64,000 bases of DNA. Source: JBBIII01 sp037446575. GTDB lineage: Bacteria > Bacteroidota > Ignavibacteria > UBA10030. The DNA lies in the NCBI GenBank assembly GCA_037446575.1, contig JBBIII010000003.1, positions 1 through 64,000 of the forward strand. The letters run 5' to 3'. This document shows, in pieces, positions 10,109-19,818 of the stretch. A program made the translations under genes and the position numbers. Every line of letters starts with the position of its first letter. The first letter of the stretch is position 1. The notes beneath the pieces were generated by a model, which saw nothing but the letters and a program-made list of their open reading frames with translations, was not told the origin of the DNA and made no database searches.

Positions 10109-10593
10109 ATATGATCAATTTTTTTGTTGTATTTATTTGTAAGAAATTTTTTAAGCTGTGAAAACGATTTGAATGAATGCGTAACGCAACCTAAAATCCA
10201 ACCTGGAATATTTTCCAAATTCATTTTCGTAACCAAATAAACAGGTTTTTTAAAAAACCGCGCAATTGTTAACTCACCTTTTGTGCCAGCACCCTTTTGC
10301 GCGCTTTTATCCCAGTAGCAAATAACGTAATTAGAACGAAATGCTATTTCTTTTGTATCGATATCAACAAATTTCCTTGTAATTTTAAAATAGTCTTCGA
10401 TATTGGTTGATTTAAGAGAACGAAAATTATTGTTTAGCAATAATTTATTTAAAAGTTTATCACTTTCTTTATTAGGATTAAAGACTGAATGGCCTAATTC
10501 AATTTTTAACCAATTTTCCATTTGGTTACGCCAATCAATGCCCTCATTTTTTGCATATTCCATACCACCAGATAGATAAACACGAATTTTCAT
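10105..10593 (-). CDS. Nucleoside 2-deoxyribosyltransferase-like protein
   Basis: The 162-residue product opens with YLSGGMEYAKNEGIDWRNQ, similar to the substrate-pocket start of nucleoside 2-deoxyribosyltransferases, and has VICYWDKSAQKGAGTKGELTIAR, where the final GE..IA matches the family's catalytic glutamate region. Such enzymes move or remove the base of deoxynucleosides or their phosphates. The 4-base overlap with the LOG-family gene downstream, and rhomboid 9 bases upstream, place it in the middle of a three-gene operon. The activity is inferred from family only. Confidence 0.7.
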   Translation of the reverse strand: MKIRVYLSGGMEYAKNEGIDWRNQMENWLKIELGHSVFNPNKESDKLLNKLLLNNNFRSLKSTNIEDYFKITRKFVDIDTKEIAFRSNYVICYWDKSAQKGAGTKGELTIARFFKKPVYLVTKMNLENIPGWILGCVTHSFKSFSQLKKFLTNKYNKKIDHI

Positions 10594-10602
10594 TTTAATT
10601 TT

Positions 10603-11265
10603 CTATTTATACCTTCTAAAAGGAATTAATAGTATCATTCCAGCTACAAAGCCACCAATATGTGCCCACCAAGCAACTCCACCCATACCAGCAGTCTCAT
10701 ATCCTAATGAAATCATACCATTTATAAATTGCAGTATAAACCATAGTCCAAGTATAATAAATGCAGGGAGTTCTGTGATTTGAATAAATACAAATATAGG
10801 AATTAATGTAACAACACGTGCTTTTGGAAACATTAGTAAATAAGCTCCAAGGACACCCGAAATTGAACCACTTGCGCCAATTGTAGGAATCATCGAAGTC
10901 GGCTCAATTATTATATGTAAAATCGATGCTGATACACCGCATAAAATGTAAAAAAGCAGAAAACGCATCCTCCCCATTTTATCTTCTACATTATCCCCAA
11001 AAACCCATAAGTACAGCATATTGCCCGCAAGATGTAACCAACCGCCATGTAAGAAAATGGAAGTTAGTAATGTCAATATTATCAGAGGATTAGCAAAATC
11101 TAAGTGAACTATTTTGTTAGGGATCATTCCATAATTAAAAAATAAATCATCAAATCTGTTTCCAAGAGAAAGTTGATAAAAAAACATTAGAACATTAATT
11201 ATTATAAGTAAAACCGTTACAATTGGAAATTTTCTAGTAGGATTTTTATCTCGCAATGGAATCAT
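10603..11265 (-). CDS. Rhomboid family intramembrane serine protease
   Basis: The 220-residue protein has about six membrane segments. Catalytic features are present: H78 and N82 in HLAGNMLYLWVFG, the GASG serine S132, and H202 in WWAHIGGF, giving the Ser-His dyad. Rhomboids cleave transmembrane helices inside the bilayer. The N-terminal IPLRDKNPTRKFP followed by the first helix is typical of bacterial rhomboids of this size. It is first in the operon with the deoxyribosyltransferase-like and LOG genes and diverges from tyrosine phenol-lyase. The substrate is unknown. Confidence 0.93.
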   Translation of the reverse strand: MIPLRDKNPTRKFPIVTVLLIIINVLMFFYQLSLGNRFDDLFFNYGMIPNKIVHLDFANPLIILTLLTSIFLHGGWLHLAGNMLYLWVFGDNVEDKMGRMRFLLFYILCGVSASILHIIIEPTSMIPTIGASGSISGVLGAYLLMFPKARVVTLIPIFVFIQITELPAFIILGLWFILQFINGMISLGYETAGMGGVAWWAHIGGFVAGMILLIPFRRYK

Positions 11266-11374
11266 AATAAATACTTAATAGTTTACTAAATTATATGGAA
11301 ACAAATTACTATAAGCAAGAATATGAAAAATTTGTATATGAAGCTAATTAGAAATACATTTTTATCCAGAATAA

Positions 11375-12781
<1,407 letters not shown>

Positions 12782-12815
12782 ATATTTATACTTTTTTATT
12801 TCTGATTTTTCGTGA

Positions 12816-12838
12816 CACTTTAAAAAATATGTAAAGTG
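12816..12838. terminator. Weak hairpin downstream of tpl
   Basis: CACTTTA (12816-12822) and TAAAGTG (12832-12838) are a 7-base inverted repeat 35 bases after the tpl stop codon. It may stop tpl transcription, but the stem is AT-rich and no T tract follows it on the plus strand. Confidence 0.35.
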
Positions 12839-12912
12839 CTAGCTGATTAAATTGTCGTAAATGTAACTTTGTTTGGAATAGAAGTCTTACCAGCTATCAT
12901 TCACAGGGGCAC

Positions 12913-12937
12913 ATTCAATTAAACCATTTAATTGAAT
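12913..12937. repeat. Perfect 11-base inverted repeat, intergenic
   Basis: ATTCAATTAAA and TTTAATTGAAT are exact reverse complements around a CCA spacer. It lies in the 234-base gap between convergent tpl and the ABM-like gene. It could be a terminator stem (T-rich sequence follows at 12946 onward), an operator, or part of a dispersed repeat. The rest of the gap shows no gene. Confidence 0.5.
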
Positions 12938-13015
12938 ATCTGGCGTTTTTTTCAGACCTAATATCTAGCATACTTACATTTTATTTTTTGTTGATGAAAA
13001 TATTTAAATCCATTC

Positions 13016-13312
13016 TCATATTTCAACCAACGTTGCGTACTTTGCTTTACCATCCTTTAAAAACATTCCCAGCCGATTTACTAAATCTTCTCCGCTTTCT
13101 GTCATTCCATCTTCTAATGCCTCGTATTCTTCTTTTGAAGCACAGACAAATTCTTCAACAAAAAAGTTTTTCTTCCCTTTTTGCTCATAAATCGTGTAAT
13201 TCTTTTTTTGTTCGACGGCAAAATGTTTTTTTAATTCTTCAGCAAGTACAAGATATTCTTCTCTTTTTTCAGGATGAATCTCATACGATATTTGTAAAAT
13301 TACTTTTGTCAT
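13016..13312 (-). CDS. Small ABM-like (dimeric alpha/beta barrel) protein
   Basis: The 98-residue protein looks like a single ferredoxin-like repeat of the dimeric alpha/beta barrel type: beta strand (KVILQISYEIHPEKREEY), helix, then YTIYEQKGKKNFFVEEFVCASKEEYEAL, a pattern seen in antibiotic-biosynthesis-monooxygenase-like and related stress proteins. No catalytic residue can be assigned. It is the last gene of the minus-strand run, 21 bases after the zincin-like gene. Calling it a monooxygenase would go beyond the evidence. Confidence 0.6.
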   Translation of the reverse strand: MTKVILQISYEIHPEKREEYLVLAEELKKHFAVEQKKNYTIYEQKGKKNFFVEEFVCASKEEYEALEDGMTESGEDLVNRLGMFLKDGKAKYATLVEI

Positions 13313-13333
13313 AAAGTCTTTCCAATTTTGTTT

Positions 13334-13708
13334 TTAATAGTTTTCCATTGCTTTTCTTATTTCTGATTCACTCATACCAAAATAATGCCCTAACTCGTGC
13401 AATAATACATCTCTTATATTCTTAATTATCTCGTTATTATTTCTTGAAATAGATTCAATATTTTTTTGGAATAATGTTATTTTATCAGGCACTGTCGGAT
13501 TAGCTCCATACCAACTGCCTCTATGTGATAAAGGAATGCCTTGATATAATCCTAACAATTGGTTCTTATTTGATTTAGTCTGACTTAAAATTTCATCTGT
13601 TGGATAATCTTCAATTACAATATGAATATTGTCTATTTTGTCGCTAAATATTTTCGGCAAGTTGTCGAACACTTCTCCGGCAATTTCCTCAAATTTAGTT
13701 CTATCCAT
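13334..13708 (-). CDS. Zincin-like metallopeptidase family protein
   Basis: This 124-residue protein has an N-terminal MDRTKFEEIAGEVFDNLPKIF stretch and a C-terminal HELGHYFGMSE with the HExxH zinc site plus a downstream aspartate/glutamate region. It matches the small 'possibly zinc metallopeptidase' family (Pfam Zincin_1), which is widespread in bacteria and has no established substrate. It sits 11 bases after the zinc-ribbon membrane protein and 21 bases before the ABM-like gene, so the three form an operon. Confidence 0.82.
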   Translation of the reverse strand: MDRTKFEEIAGEVFDNLPKIFSDKIDNIHIVIEDYPTDEILSQTKSNKNQLLGLYQGIPLSHRGSWYGANPTVPDKITLFQKNIESISRNNNEIIKNIRDVLLHELGHYFGMSESEIRKAMENY

Positions 13709-13719
13709 GTTTATTGGAA

Positions 13720-14421
13720 TTATATATTTAGATTATCAGCAATTATTTTAATACATGTAATCAGTATACTTAGTAAAATAAAAATAATTAAAATAGCTTT
13801 CCATAACTTTATTTGTGTGCTTACTTCAGTTCCTATTATTAGTAAAATAATTGACCATAAGATAAATAATGAATCAATCAAAATAAAAATGAAATACAGT
13901 TCTGGTTTTATTTTAATAGGATGAGGATTAAAAGTAAAAAGATACATTCCAAATGTCATCAACTGAATTGGAAGGATAACTATTAATGCAATTAAAGTTG
14001 GAAAAAACGAATAACTCGTAACAGCCAAAGAATTGCGAAATGTGTTTTTTCCTTTAAATATTCGAGTTAAAATCCAATGTATTGTTGGCACTACTACACT
14101 TAAAATTCCGCCTAAAATAAAACCTCCGATTGATAGAAAAATTATTAGAATAAGTAAATTATCAAATTTGTCTCCTTGTTCGTAATACCATGTAGTTGTG
14201 AACGAAATGAAAACGCCGGTGAGCAAATAAAGAAAAAAAGCATAGTTTTTATTCTTAGAAAGAGTAATTATTCTAAATGCATTTTTAGGATGCTCAATTA
14301 ATTGCCAGATTGTTGAAAAGAGATCTAAGTTTGCTATTTTGTTTTGCAAGTAACTACCACACTCATTACATGTAATTGCAAACTGATCGTTTTCCTTTTG
14401 ACATACTGAGCATATGAACAT
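13720..14421 (-). CDS. Zinc-ribbon plus Yip1-like multi-pass membrane protein
   Basis: The 233-residue protein begins with a four-cysteine zinc ribbon (C4, C7, C18, C21: CSVC and CNEC), followed by a linker (LIEHPKNAFRIITLSKNK) and about five membrane helices arranged as in bacterial Yip1-family proteins. The N-terminal ribbon is cytoplasmic by prediction. No function is established for bacterial members. It follows tryptophanase after an 84-base gap, so it may start its own unit with the zincin-like and ABM-like genes. Confidence 0.7.
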   Translation of the reverse strand: MFICSVCQKENDQFAITCNECGSYLQNKIANLDLFSTIWQLIEHPKNAFRIITLSKNKNYAFFLYLLTGVFISFTTTWYYEQGDKFDNLLILIIFLSIGGFILGGILSVVVPTIHWILTRIFKGKNTFRNSLAVTSYSFFPTLIALIVILPIQLMTFGMYLFTFNPHPIKIKPELYFIFILIDSLFILWSIILLIIGTEVSTQIKLWKAILIIFILLSILITCIKIIADNLNI

Positions 14422-14505
14422 GGAATTGATTCTTCCTTTATTATGTTAAATTGAAATTAGGAAGAATGTATAATTGAATCAATAATATTTTGGACTAAAT
14501 TGAAG

Positions 14506-15882
14506 TCAATTTAGCGGTTCAAATTTAGCAGTAAAATGTCTTAATATCGGTGCTTCTTCAATTATTTTATAACCTCGCAATTTTTTCCGATTTTTATAGA
14601 CATCTTCTGCCACTTCAATTACATAATCCATATGACTTTGTGTATATACGCGACGCGGAATTGCTAGTCTAACTAATTCCATAATTGGCGAAATTAAGTT
14701 GTGGGTCTTAGAATCATATTTACCAAACATTACGCTCCCAATTTCGACGCTTCGAATTCCACCTTTTCGGAATAATTCACATACAATTGCTTGTCCAGGA
14801 TACTGATATGGTGGAATAAAAGGTGCGAATTGCTTTGCATCTATATAAATTGCGTGGCCACCGGGCGGTTTTACTATTGGTATTCCGATAGAAATAAATT
14901 TATCACCTAAATATTCAACAGAGCGTATTCTATAACGTAGGTATTCTTCATCCATTACTTCATTTAGACCTTGGGCAATTGCTTCAAGATCACGACCAGC
15001 TAATCCTCCATAAGTTGTAAATCCTTCCGTTACAATCAAAAGTGTTCTAGCTTTTGCTGCAAGCACATCATCATTCATTGCCAAGAATCCGCCAATATTT
15101 ACCAATCCGTCTTTTTTAGCGCTCATTGTACATCCATCGGCATAGGAGAATATTTCACGTGCAATTTCTACCACTGATTTCTTTGAATATCCTTTTTCTC
15201 TTTTTTTAATAAAAAAAGAATTTTCAGCAAATCGGCACGCATCTAAAAAAAGCGGAATATTGTAGCGACTTAAAACTCTTTTGGTTTGTCTAATATTACT
15301 CATAGAAACTGGTTGACCGCCCCCGGAATTATTAGTTATAGTGAGCATACAAAGTGGAATATTTCCTGGCCCTTTTTCACAAATGAATCTTTCTAATGCG
15401 GCAATATCTATGTTGCCTTTAAAATCAGCAATATAATCCGGATGTTTTCCTTCTTCTATTAAGAAATCTACCGCTTCGGCGCCTGAATATTCTACGTTTG
15501 CCCTTGTTGTATCGAAGTGAGTATTATTGGGTATCCACTTCCCTTTTCCACCTACTATAGAAAAGAGAATTTTTTCTGCGGCGCGACCTTGGTGTGTTGG
15601 AATGATATGTTTGAATCTTGTTAAATTACGTACTGTTTTTTCAAATCGAAAATAGCTCCGCGAACCAGCATACGATTCATCGCCATCCAAAATACCAGAC
15701 CATTGTTTAGCGCTCATTGCTGTTGTGCCACTATCGGTCAATAGGTCTATTAAAACATCTTCTGCCGGTATTAAAAAAGTATTGTAATGAGCTTTTTTTA
15801 GAATTGCCTCTCGTTCTTTTTCTGTAGTGAACTTGATTGGTTCGACTGATTTTATTTTGAATGGTTCAATAATAGTTTTCAT
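14506..15882 (-). CDS. tnaA: Tryptophanase (L-tryptophan indole-lyase)
   Basis: The 458-residue PLP enzyme cleaves tryptophan to indole, pyruvate and ammonia. Fold motifs match the tyrosine phenol-lyase/tryptophanase family (LLTDSGTTAMS, PTHQGRAAE, SGGGQPVS, PLP lysine K257 in SAKKDGL). Its specificity positions are those of tryptophanase: D124 in HFDTT (E. coli Asp137) and I381 in SVEIGS (Ile396), where TPL has Thr and Arg. The start follows the peroxiredoxin-like gene by 2 bases, so there is no room for a TnaC leader peptide. Control by the nearby Lrp-type regulator is possible but unproven. Activity on other beta-substituted amino acids cannot be excluded. Confidence 0.88.
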   Translation of the reverse strand: MKTIIEPFKIKSVEPIKFTTEKEREAILKKAHYNTFLIPAEDVLIDLLTDSGTTAMSAKQWSGILDGDESYAGSRSYFRFEKTVRNLTRFKHIIPTHQGRAAEKILFSIVGGKGKWIPNNTHFDTTRANVEYSGAEAVDFLIEEGKHPDYIADFKGNIDIAALERFICEKGPGNIPLCMLTITNNSGGGQPVSMSNIRQTKRVLSRYNIPLFLDACRFAENSFFIKKREKGYSKKSVVEIAREIFSYADGCTMSAKKDGLVNIGGFLAMNDDVLAAKARTLLIVTEGFTTYGGLAGRDLEAIAQGLNEVMDEEYLRYRIRSVEYLGDKFISIGIPIVKPPGGHAIYIDAKQFAPFIPPYQYPGQAIVCELFRKGGIRSVEIGSVMFGKYDSKTHNLISPIMELVRLAIPRRVYTQSHMDYVIEVAEDVYKNRKKLRGYKIIEEAPILRHFTAKFEPLN

Positions 15883-15884
15883 GT

Positions 15885-16361
15885 TTATTCCTTTGTTAAG
15901 GAATATTCTTTACGCAGTTCTTTTAAAAGGTTCATTATATTATTCCAAGGTTTTTCATGCCACAATTGATGATTTTGAATCCCTCTTATTATTCCATTCT
16001 TATCAATAACATAAGTAAGATTTCGAAGAGCTAAACCACGTAACCAAATAGCGCGATAATTTCTACATACTTCAAGCGATGAATCTATTGTAATTGAAAT
16101 AGTATAGTTGTACAAATCTATAATTTTCTGTAGCTCAATCATCTCTTTAGGACTTATTATAACAACATTAGCGCCAAGTGATTTAGCTTTTAATAGATGT
16201 TGAAGAAATATATATGTATCCTTTGTGTGGGTCTTTGCAAAATCATCAGGAAAGAAAGACAATATAACAGGACCTTTACTTAGCAATTCTCTTAATCTAA
16301 CTATTTCGCCAGAATATGAACGCAATTTAAAATCTGGAGCTTTTAATCCAATGGGTAACAT
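15885..16361 (-). CDS. Peroxiredoxin-like protein lacking the peroxidatic cysteine
   Basis: The 158-residue protein has the AhpC/TSA thioredoxin-like fold: GLKAPDFKLRSYSGEIVRL, ILSFFPDDF, then VIDKNGIIRG. The catalytic PxxxTxxC motif is degenerate: starting at P38 it reads PDDFAKTH, with A42 replacing Thr and H45 replacing the peroxidatic Cys. The only cysteine is C99, in a different place. It should therefore not act as an ordinary peroxidase. It sits between apt (21 bases) and tryptophanase (2 bases), so it is almost certainly co-translated with tnaA. The function is unknown. Confidence 0.8.
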   Translation of the reverse strand: MLPIGLKAPDFKLRSYSGEIVRLRELLSKGPVILSFFPDDFAKTHTKDTYIFLQHLLKAKSLGANVVIISPKEMIELQKIIDLYNYTISITIDSSLEVCRNYRAIWLRGLALRNLTYVIDKNGIIRGIQNHQLWHEKPWNNIMNLLKELRKEYSLTKE

Positions 16362-16382
16362 AAAATTATAATCAATTATATT

Positions 16383-16907
16383 TTATTCACTATCGTATTT
16401 GATAAGCGAATATACATCGTACTGATCTATTTTCTTTTTTCCTTGCAGGAAGGATAATTCGATTAAAAATGACACCCCCACAATATTTGCATTTAATTTT
16501 TCAACCAATTTGATTGCAGCATGCATGCTCCCCCCTGTAGCTAATAAGTCATCATGCAATAATATTCGCTCATTAGGTCTAATAGCATCTTTATGTATTT
16601 CCATTATATCAGTGCCATATTCAAGCGCATATTCTTCTTGTAAAACTTCTGCCGGAAGTTTCCCTTTTTTTCTTATTGGTACAAATCCTGCTCCTAAGTT
16701 AACAGCTAAAGCCGCTCCTATTATAAAACCTCGAGCTTCGATACCTACAACTTTGTCAATGTTTACGTGTTTATATTTTTCTACAAGCACGTTTATGACT
16801 TCTTGCAAAGTATCTTTATTTTTAAGCAATGTTGTTATATCTCGGAACATTATACCTTTTTTAGGGAAATCGGGTATGTTACGAATAGCATTTTTTAGAG
16901 CGTTCAT
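16383..16907 (-). CDS. apt: Adenine phosphoribosyltransferase
   Basis: This enzyme makes AMP from adenine and PRPP (purine salvage). The 174 residues match the usual length; diagnostic motifs are IPDFPKKGIMFRDIT near the start, GIEARGFIIGAALA, RKKGKLP, and the PRPP-binding ERILLHDDLLATGG at 113-126 (the first loop position is HDD where many have VDD). It lies between the enoyl-CoA hydratase family gene (16 bases) and the peroxiredoxin-like gene on one strand. Confidence 0.96.
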   Translation of the reverse strand: MNALKNAIRNIPDFPKKGIMFRDITTLLKNKDTLQEVINVLVEKYKHVNIDKVVGIEARGFIIGAALAVNLGAGFVPIRKKGKLPAEVLQEEYALEYGTDIMEIHKDAIRPNERILLHDDLLATGGSMHAAIKLVEKLNANIVGVSFLIELSFLQGKKKIDQYDVYSLIKYDSE

Positions 16908-16923
16908 TTTTCAATTTCCTTTT

Positions 16924-17706
16924 CTACCATTTTAATTTTTCGTCATTGCGCATAGCTTCTATTCCATGCTTACTATCTTCGGTCATTCTGCTTAGTGCAT
17001 TCAAATGAGAAGCGTAATCCAACGCGTCGCTTGTTGTCATTCCATGTATGCGGGATAATAATTCTTTAATCAATCCCATAGAAGAGCCACTGTTATTAGA
17101 AATTAGTTCCTCAGCAAAATTTACAGCATATTTATTTAAATCAATCATGGGAACAACTTTATTGACTAATCCAATTCTAAACGCCTCTTCAGAATCAAAC
17201 ATATTACCGCTTATAACAATATCGCGTGCCCTACCTTCACCAATTTTTCGCACTATAAATAATAATGCAATTGCGGGAATTGAACCATATTGCACCTCAC
17301 TAAAACCGAATTTAGCTGTCTCGCGTGCAGAAATGATATAGTCGCAAACACTAATAAGTCCACAACCGACGGAAATTGCCGGGCCTTGTACAACTGCTAC
17401 AACTGGCTTACGAAGCGTATAAATCAGTTGGAACAATTTCATCGTATTTATTGAGTCTTGCAAATTTTGATTGAAATCATATTTTTCAATCTTTTCAAAG
17501 TATTTTAGTTCGTACCCTGAGCAAAATGTATCTCCTTCAGCTTTTAGGATTATAATTCTTATATTTGAATCTCTTTGAGCTTGTGTAAAAGCTTGCATTA
17601 ATTCTATTGACATCTGAGCATCAAACGCGTTCTTTGTGTCTGGACAGTTTAAAGTAATAACAGCTATGCGTTTTTCAGTAGAGTATATAATCCTTGAATA
17701 GTCCAA
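16924..17706 (-). CDS. Enoyl-CoA hydratase/isomerase family protein
   Basis: The 260-residue crotonase-fold protein has the oxyanion-hole segments GDTFCSGYELKYFE and GPAISVGCGLISVCDYIIS, and FSEVQYGSIPA, where the glutamate is the likely catalytic base. The run SEV...IPA...VRKIGEGRARDIVISG is reminiscent of methylglutaconyl-CoA hydratases of leucine breakdown, but the family is too broad to assign a substrate. No other beta-oxidation gene is nearby. It precedes apt in a run of minus-strand genes. Confidence 0.85.
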   Translation of the reverse strand: MDYSRIIYSTEKRIAVITLNCPDTKNAFDAQMSIELMQAFTQAQRDSNIRIIILKAEGDTFCSGYELKYFEKIEKYDFNQNLQDSINTMKLFQLIYTLRKPVVAVVQGPAISVGCGLISVCDYIISARETAKFGFSEVQYGSIPAIALLFIVRKIGEGRARDIVISGNMFDSEEAFRIGLVNKVVPMIDLNKYAVNFAEELISNNSGSSMGLIKELLSRIHGMTTSDALDYASHLNALSRMTEDSKHGIEAMRNDEKLKW

Positions 17707-17787
17707 CTTTATTATCTCGCTTATTTTACGAAAAAGTAGGAAGAAGGGGTATTAAAAGCAAGTAGTTGATTTGTTAAATAGCCGGGA

Positions 17788-18249
17788 CTATTTATGATAA
17801 TCAACTTTGATGTACGTTGTTTCTTTTGGAGTTGAAAGAACTAAACTTGTAGTTGTTTTTAAGACTCCAGGCCAAGCCTGAATTTTAGCTAATAATCGTT
17901 CAAGTCCATCTGTATTAGATGTACGAACCTTCAACAAATGAGTCCCTTCCCCGGTAATTGCATGGCACTCTAAGATTTCATCTGCTTTTAAAATATGTTC
18001 TATAAAACTTGGAAAATGTCTTGAGGAATCAATAGTAACAAGTATTAATGCTGTTATATCTTTTCCTAATCGCTTATAATTTAATTTTGCGTAATAACCC
18101 TCAATAATTCCTAACTCCTCTAACTTTTTTAATCTTTCACTTACAGCAGGTAATGATAGCCCAACTTTTTCTGCTAATTCATTACGTTTTGTTCTGCCCG
18201 ATTTTTGTAAATATTCAAGTAGTTCGCAATCCACTTTATCAAGCATCAT
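17788..18249 (-). CDS. Lrp/AsnC family transcriptional regulator
   Basis: The 153-residue protein has an N-terminal helix-turn-helix (DCELLEYLQKSGRTKRNELAEKVGLSLPAVSERLKKLEELGII-type, residues about 6-50) and a C-terminal RAM/ligand-binding domain (HAITGEGTHLLKVRTSNTDGLERLLAKIQAWPGV). Lrp-family regulators sense amino acids and form octamers. The effector is unknown; its place 1.9 kb upstream of tryptophanase on the same strand makes aromatic amino acid catabolism a reasonable target, but that is inference. It follows rpe by 22 bases. Confidence 0.93.
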   Translation of the reverse strand: MMLDKVDCELLEYLQKSGRTKRNELAEKVGLSLPAVSERLKKLEELGIIEGYYAKLNYKRLGKDITALILVTIDSSRHFPSFIEHILKADEILECHAITGEGTHLLKVRTSNTDGLERLLAKIQAWPGVLKTTTSLVLSTPKETTYIKVDYHK

Positions 18250-18271
18250 ATTAATTTCCTTAATGAAATTT

Positions 18272-18928
18272 TTAAGCTTTTGCTTTTTCGCGCAATAAAT
18301 TAATTGACTTTTTAATTGAATTTGTTTGAAATATTGCAGTGCCTGCCACTAAAACATCAGCCCCTGCTTTAACTACTTTTGCAACAGTAGTATTATCTAT
18401 TCCGCCATCGACTTGTAGAAAAATATTTTTATTTGTTTGTAATATCATTTCTCGTGTTTGTTGAATTTTCTTAACGCTATTCTTAATAAATTTTTGCCCT
18501 CCAAAACCCGGCTCGACAGTCATAATTAATACTAAATCTACTTCACAAATTATTTCACTTAATGTCCTAACAGGCGTAGCAGGATTTAACGAAATACCTG
18601 CCTTGCAACCGATATGTTTTATATCTTTAATTAGTTTATATAAATGATTTGTCGACTCTTGATGAACCGTAATTATATTTGCTCCGGCTTCTTTAAATGT
18701 TGATATATATTTTTCTGGTTCTGATATCATTAGATGAACATCTAATGGCAGCTTTGTATATTTTCTAATTGCAGCCACCAGTGATGGGCCAAATGTTATG
18801 TTTGGCACAAAATGTCCATCCATTATATCAAGATGTATCCAATCTGCTCCGCCCTTTTCTGCTTCTTTTACTTGTCGTCCTAACTCGGCAAAATCTGCCG
18901 CCAATATCGAAGGTGCAATTTTTATCAT
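18272..18928 (-). CDS. rpe: Ribulose-phosphate 3-epimerase
   Basis: This pentose-phosphate enzyme interconverts ribulose 5-phosphate and xylulose 5-phosphate. The 218-residue TIM barrel carries IAPSILAADFAELG, HLDIMDGHFVPNITFGP (metal His/Asp), LDVHLMISEPEKYI, MTVEPGFGGQKFI and VDGGIDNTT, all hallmarks of Rpe. The length is typical. It sits 15 bases downstream of the PASTA-domain gene, an arrangement common in this bacterial group, and 22 bases before the Lrp-type gene. Confidence 0.96.
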   Translation of the reverse strand: MIKIAPSILAADFAELGRQVKEAEKGGADWIHLDIMDGHFVPNITFGPSLVAAIRKYTKLPLDVHLMISEPEKYISTFKEAGANIITVHQESTNHLYKLIKDIKHIGCKAGISLNPATPVRTLSEIICEVDLVLIMTVEPGFGGQKFIKNSVKKIQQTREMILQTNKNIFLQVDGGIDNTTVAKVVKAGADVLVAGTAIFQTNSIKKSINLLREKAKA

Positions 18929-18943
18929 CTTACAATCTCTACC

Positions 18944-19702
18944 TTAATTTTTTTTATCAACTTTTTGAGCAACAATCAAATCAATAGCATACCCCAATGG
19001 CATTAAATTGCCAGCATTTGGAACTTGTTCAAGAACTGTATTTGGTAAAACATCAAGATTCAGCTGATATGATATTTTGCCTATTTGAAATCCATTGTCT
19101 CTTAAAATTTTTTCAGCTTCTGTTAAGGTTTTTAACGTAACATCCGGCACTAGATGAGTTTCCGATGTTTTCCCTTGACTAACAACGATATCAACCTTCG
19201 CTCCAGTTTTTACTTTCGAATTAGGTTCTTTATCTTGTCTAATAATTGTGTTCGAAAAAAACTCATCCGAAGGTTCATACGTAATGTTGCCTAACTTTAA
19301 TCCATTCCTTTCAAGATTAAATATAGCTTCTCGAATAGATTTGCCTCTTAAATTAGGCACTAAAATTAATTCTTCTCCGCCGCTGATAGTTAAATAAACA
19401 CCTCGCCCGTATTTCACTTCAGAGCCAGCGGAAGGATTTTGAAAAATCACAGTTCCAATTTCAAACCTTTTATCCATTTTGAATTCTGATATTTTAGGAA
19501 CTAGTTCCGATTCGTCTAATTTCTTTTGGGCTTCTTCAAGCGAAAAGCCAATTACATCTGGAACTTTAATAGTTTTCCCTTTTTGAACATATAGCGGCAT
19601 TATCAGATTATCTATCAATAAAAAAATAGCTAATCCAATAATTAACCAAAATGAAGTAAATCGAATTGTTTTTCTTATCTTCTTTTTTTTCAAGTGTTCC
19701 AT
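18944..19702 (-). CDS. Membrane-anchored PASTA-domain protein
   Basis: The 252-residue protein has a basic N-terminus, one membrane helix (about residues 17-38) and three extracytoplasmic PASTA repeats (roughly 45-110, 115-182, 187-247), each with the VPDVIG/VPNLRG/VPDVTL opening. PASTA domains bind peptidoglycan fragments or beta-lactams; here there is no kinase or transpeptidase domain, only the repeats. Stand-alone PASTA proteins next to rpe are frequent in the Bacteroidota/Chlorobi group. It diverges from cdd with a 116-base gap. Confidence 0.88.
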   Translation of the reverse strand: MEHLKKKKIRKTIRFTSFWLIIGLAIFLLIDNLIMPLYVQKGKTIKVPDVIGFSLEEAQKKLDESELVPKISEFKMDKRFEIGTVIFQNPSAGSEVKYGRGVYLTISGGEELILVPNLRGKSIREAIFNLERNGLKLGNITYEPSDEFFSNTIIRQDKEPNSKVKTGAKVDIVVSQGKTSETHLVPDVTLKTLTEAEKILRDNGFQIGKISYQLNLDVLPNTVLEQVPNAGNLMPLGYAIDLIVAQKVDKKN

Positions 19703-19818
19703 ATTTTCAACAAAATATAATTATTAAAAGCATTAATTACAATTAACAAGTTCTTCAATAAAATTGCATCTAAATCTAATCTTCTCTATATTTTTCAAGC
19801 ATTTATAGGAATATATTA

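Noticed and set aside
15883..15884. Search for a TnaC-like leader peptide upstream of tryptophanase
   Set aside because: Only 2 bases separate it from the upstream gene, so no leader is possible.
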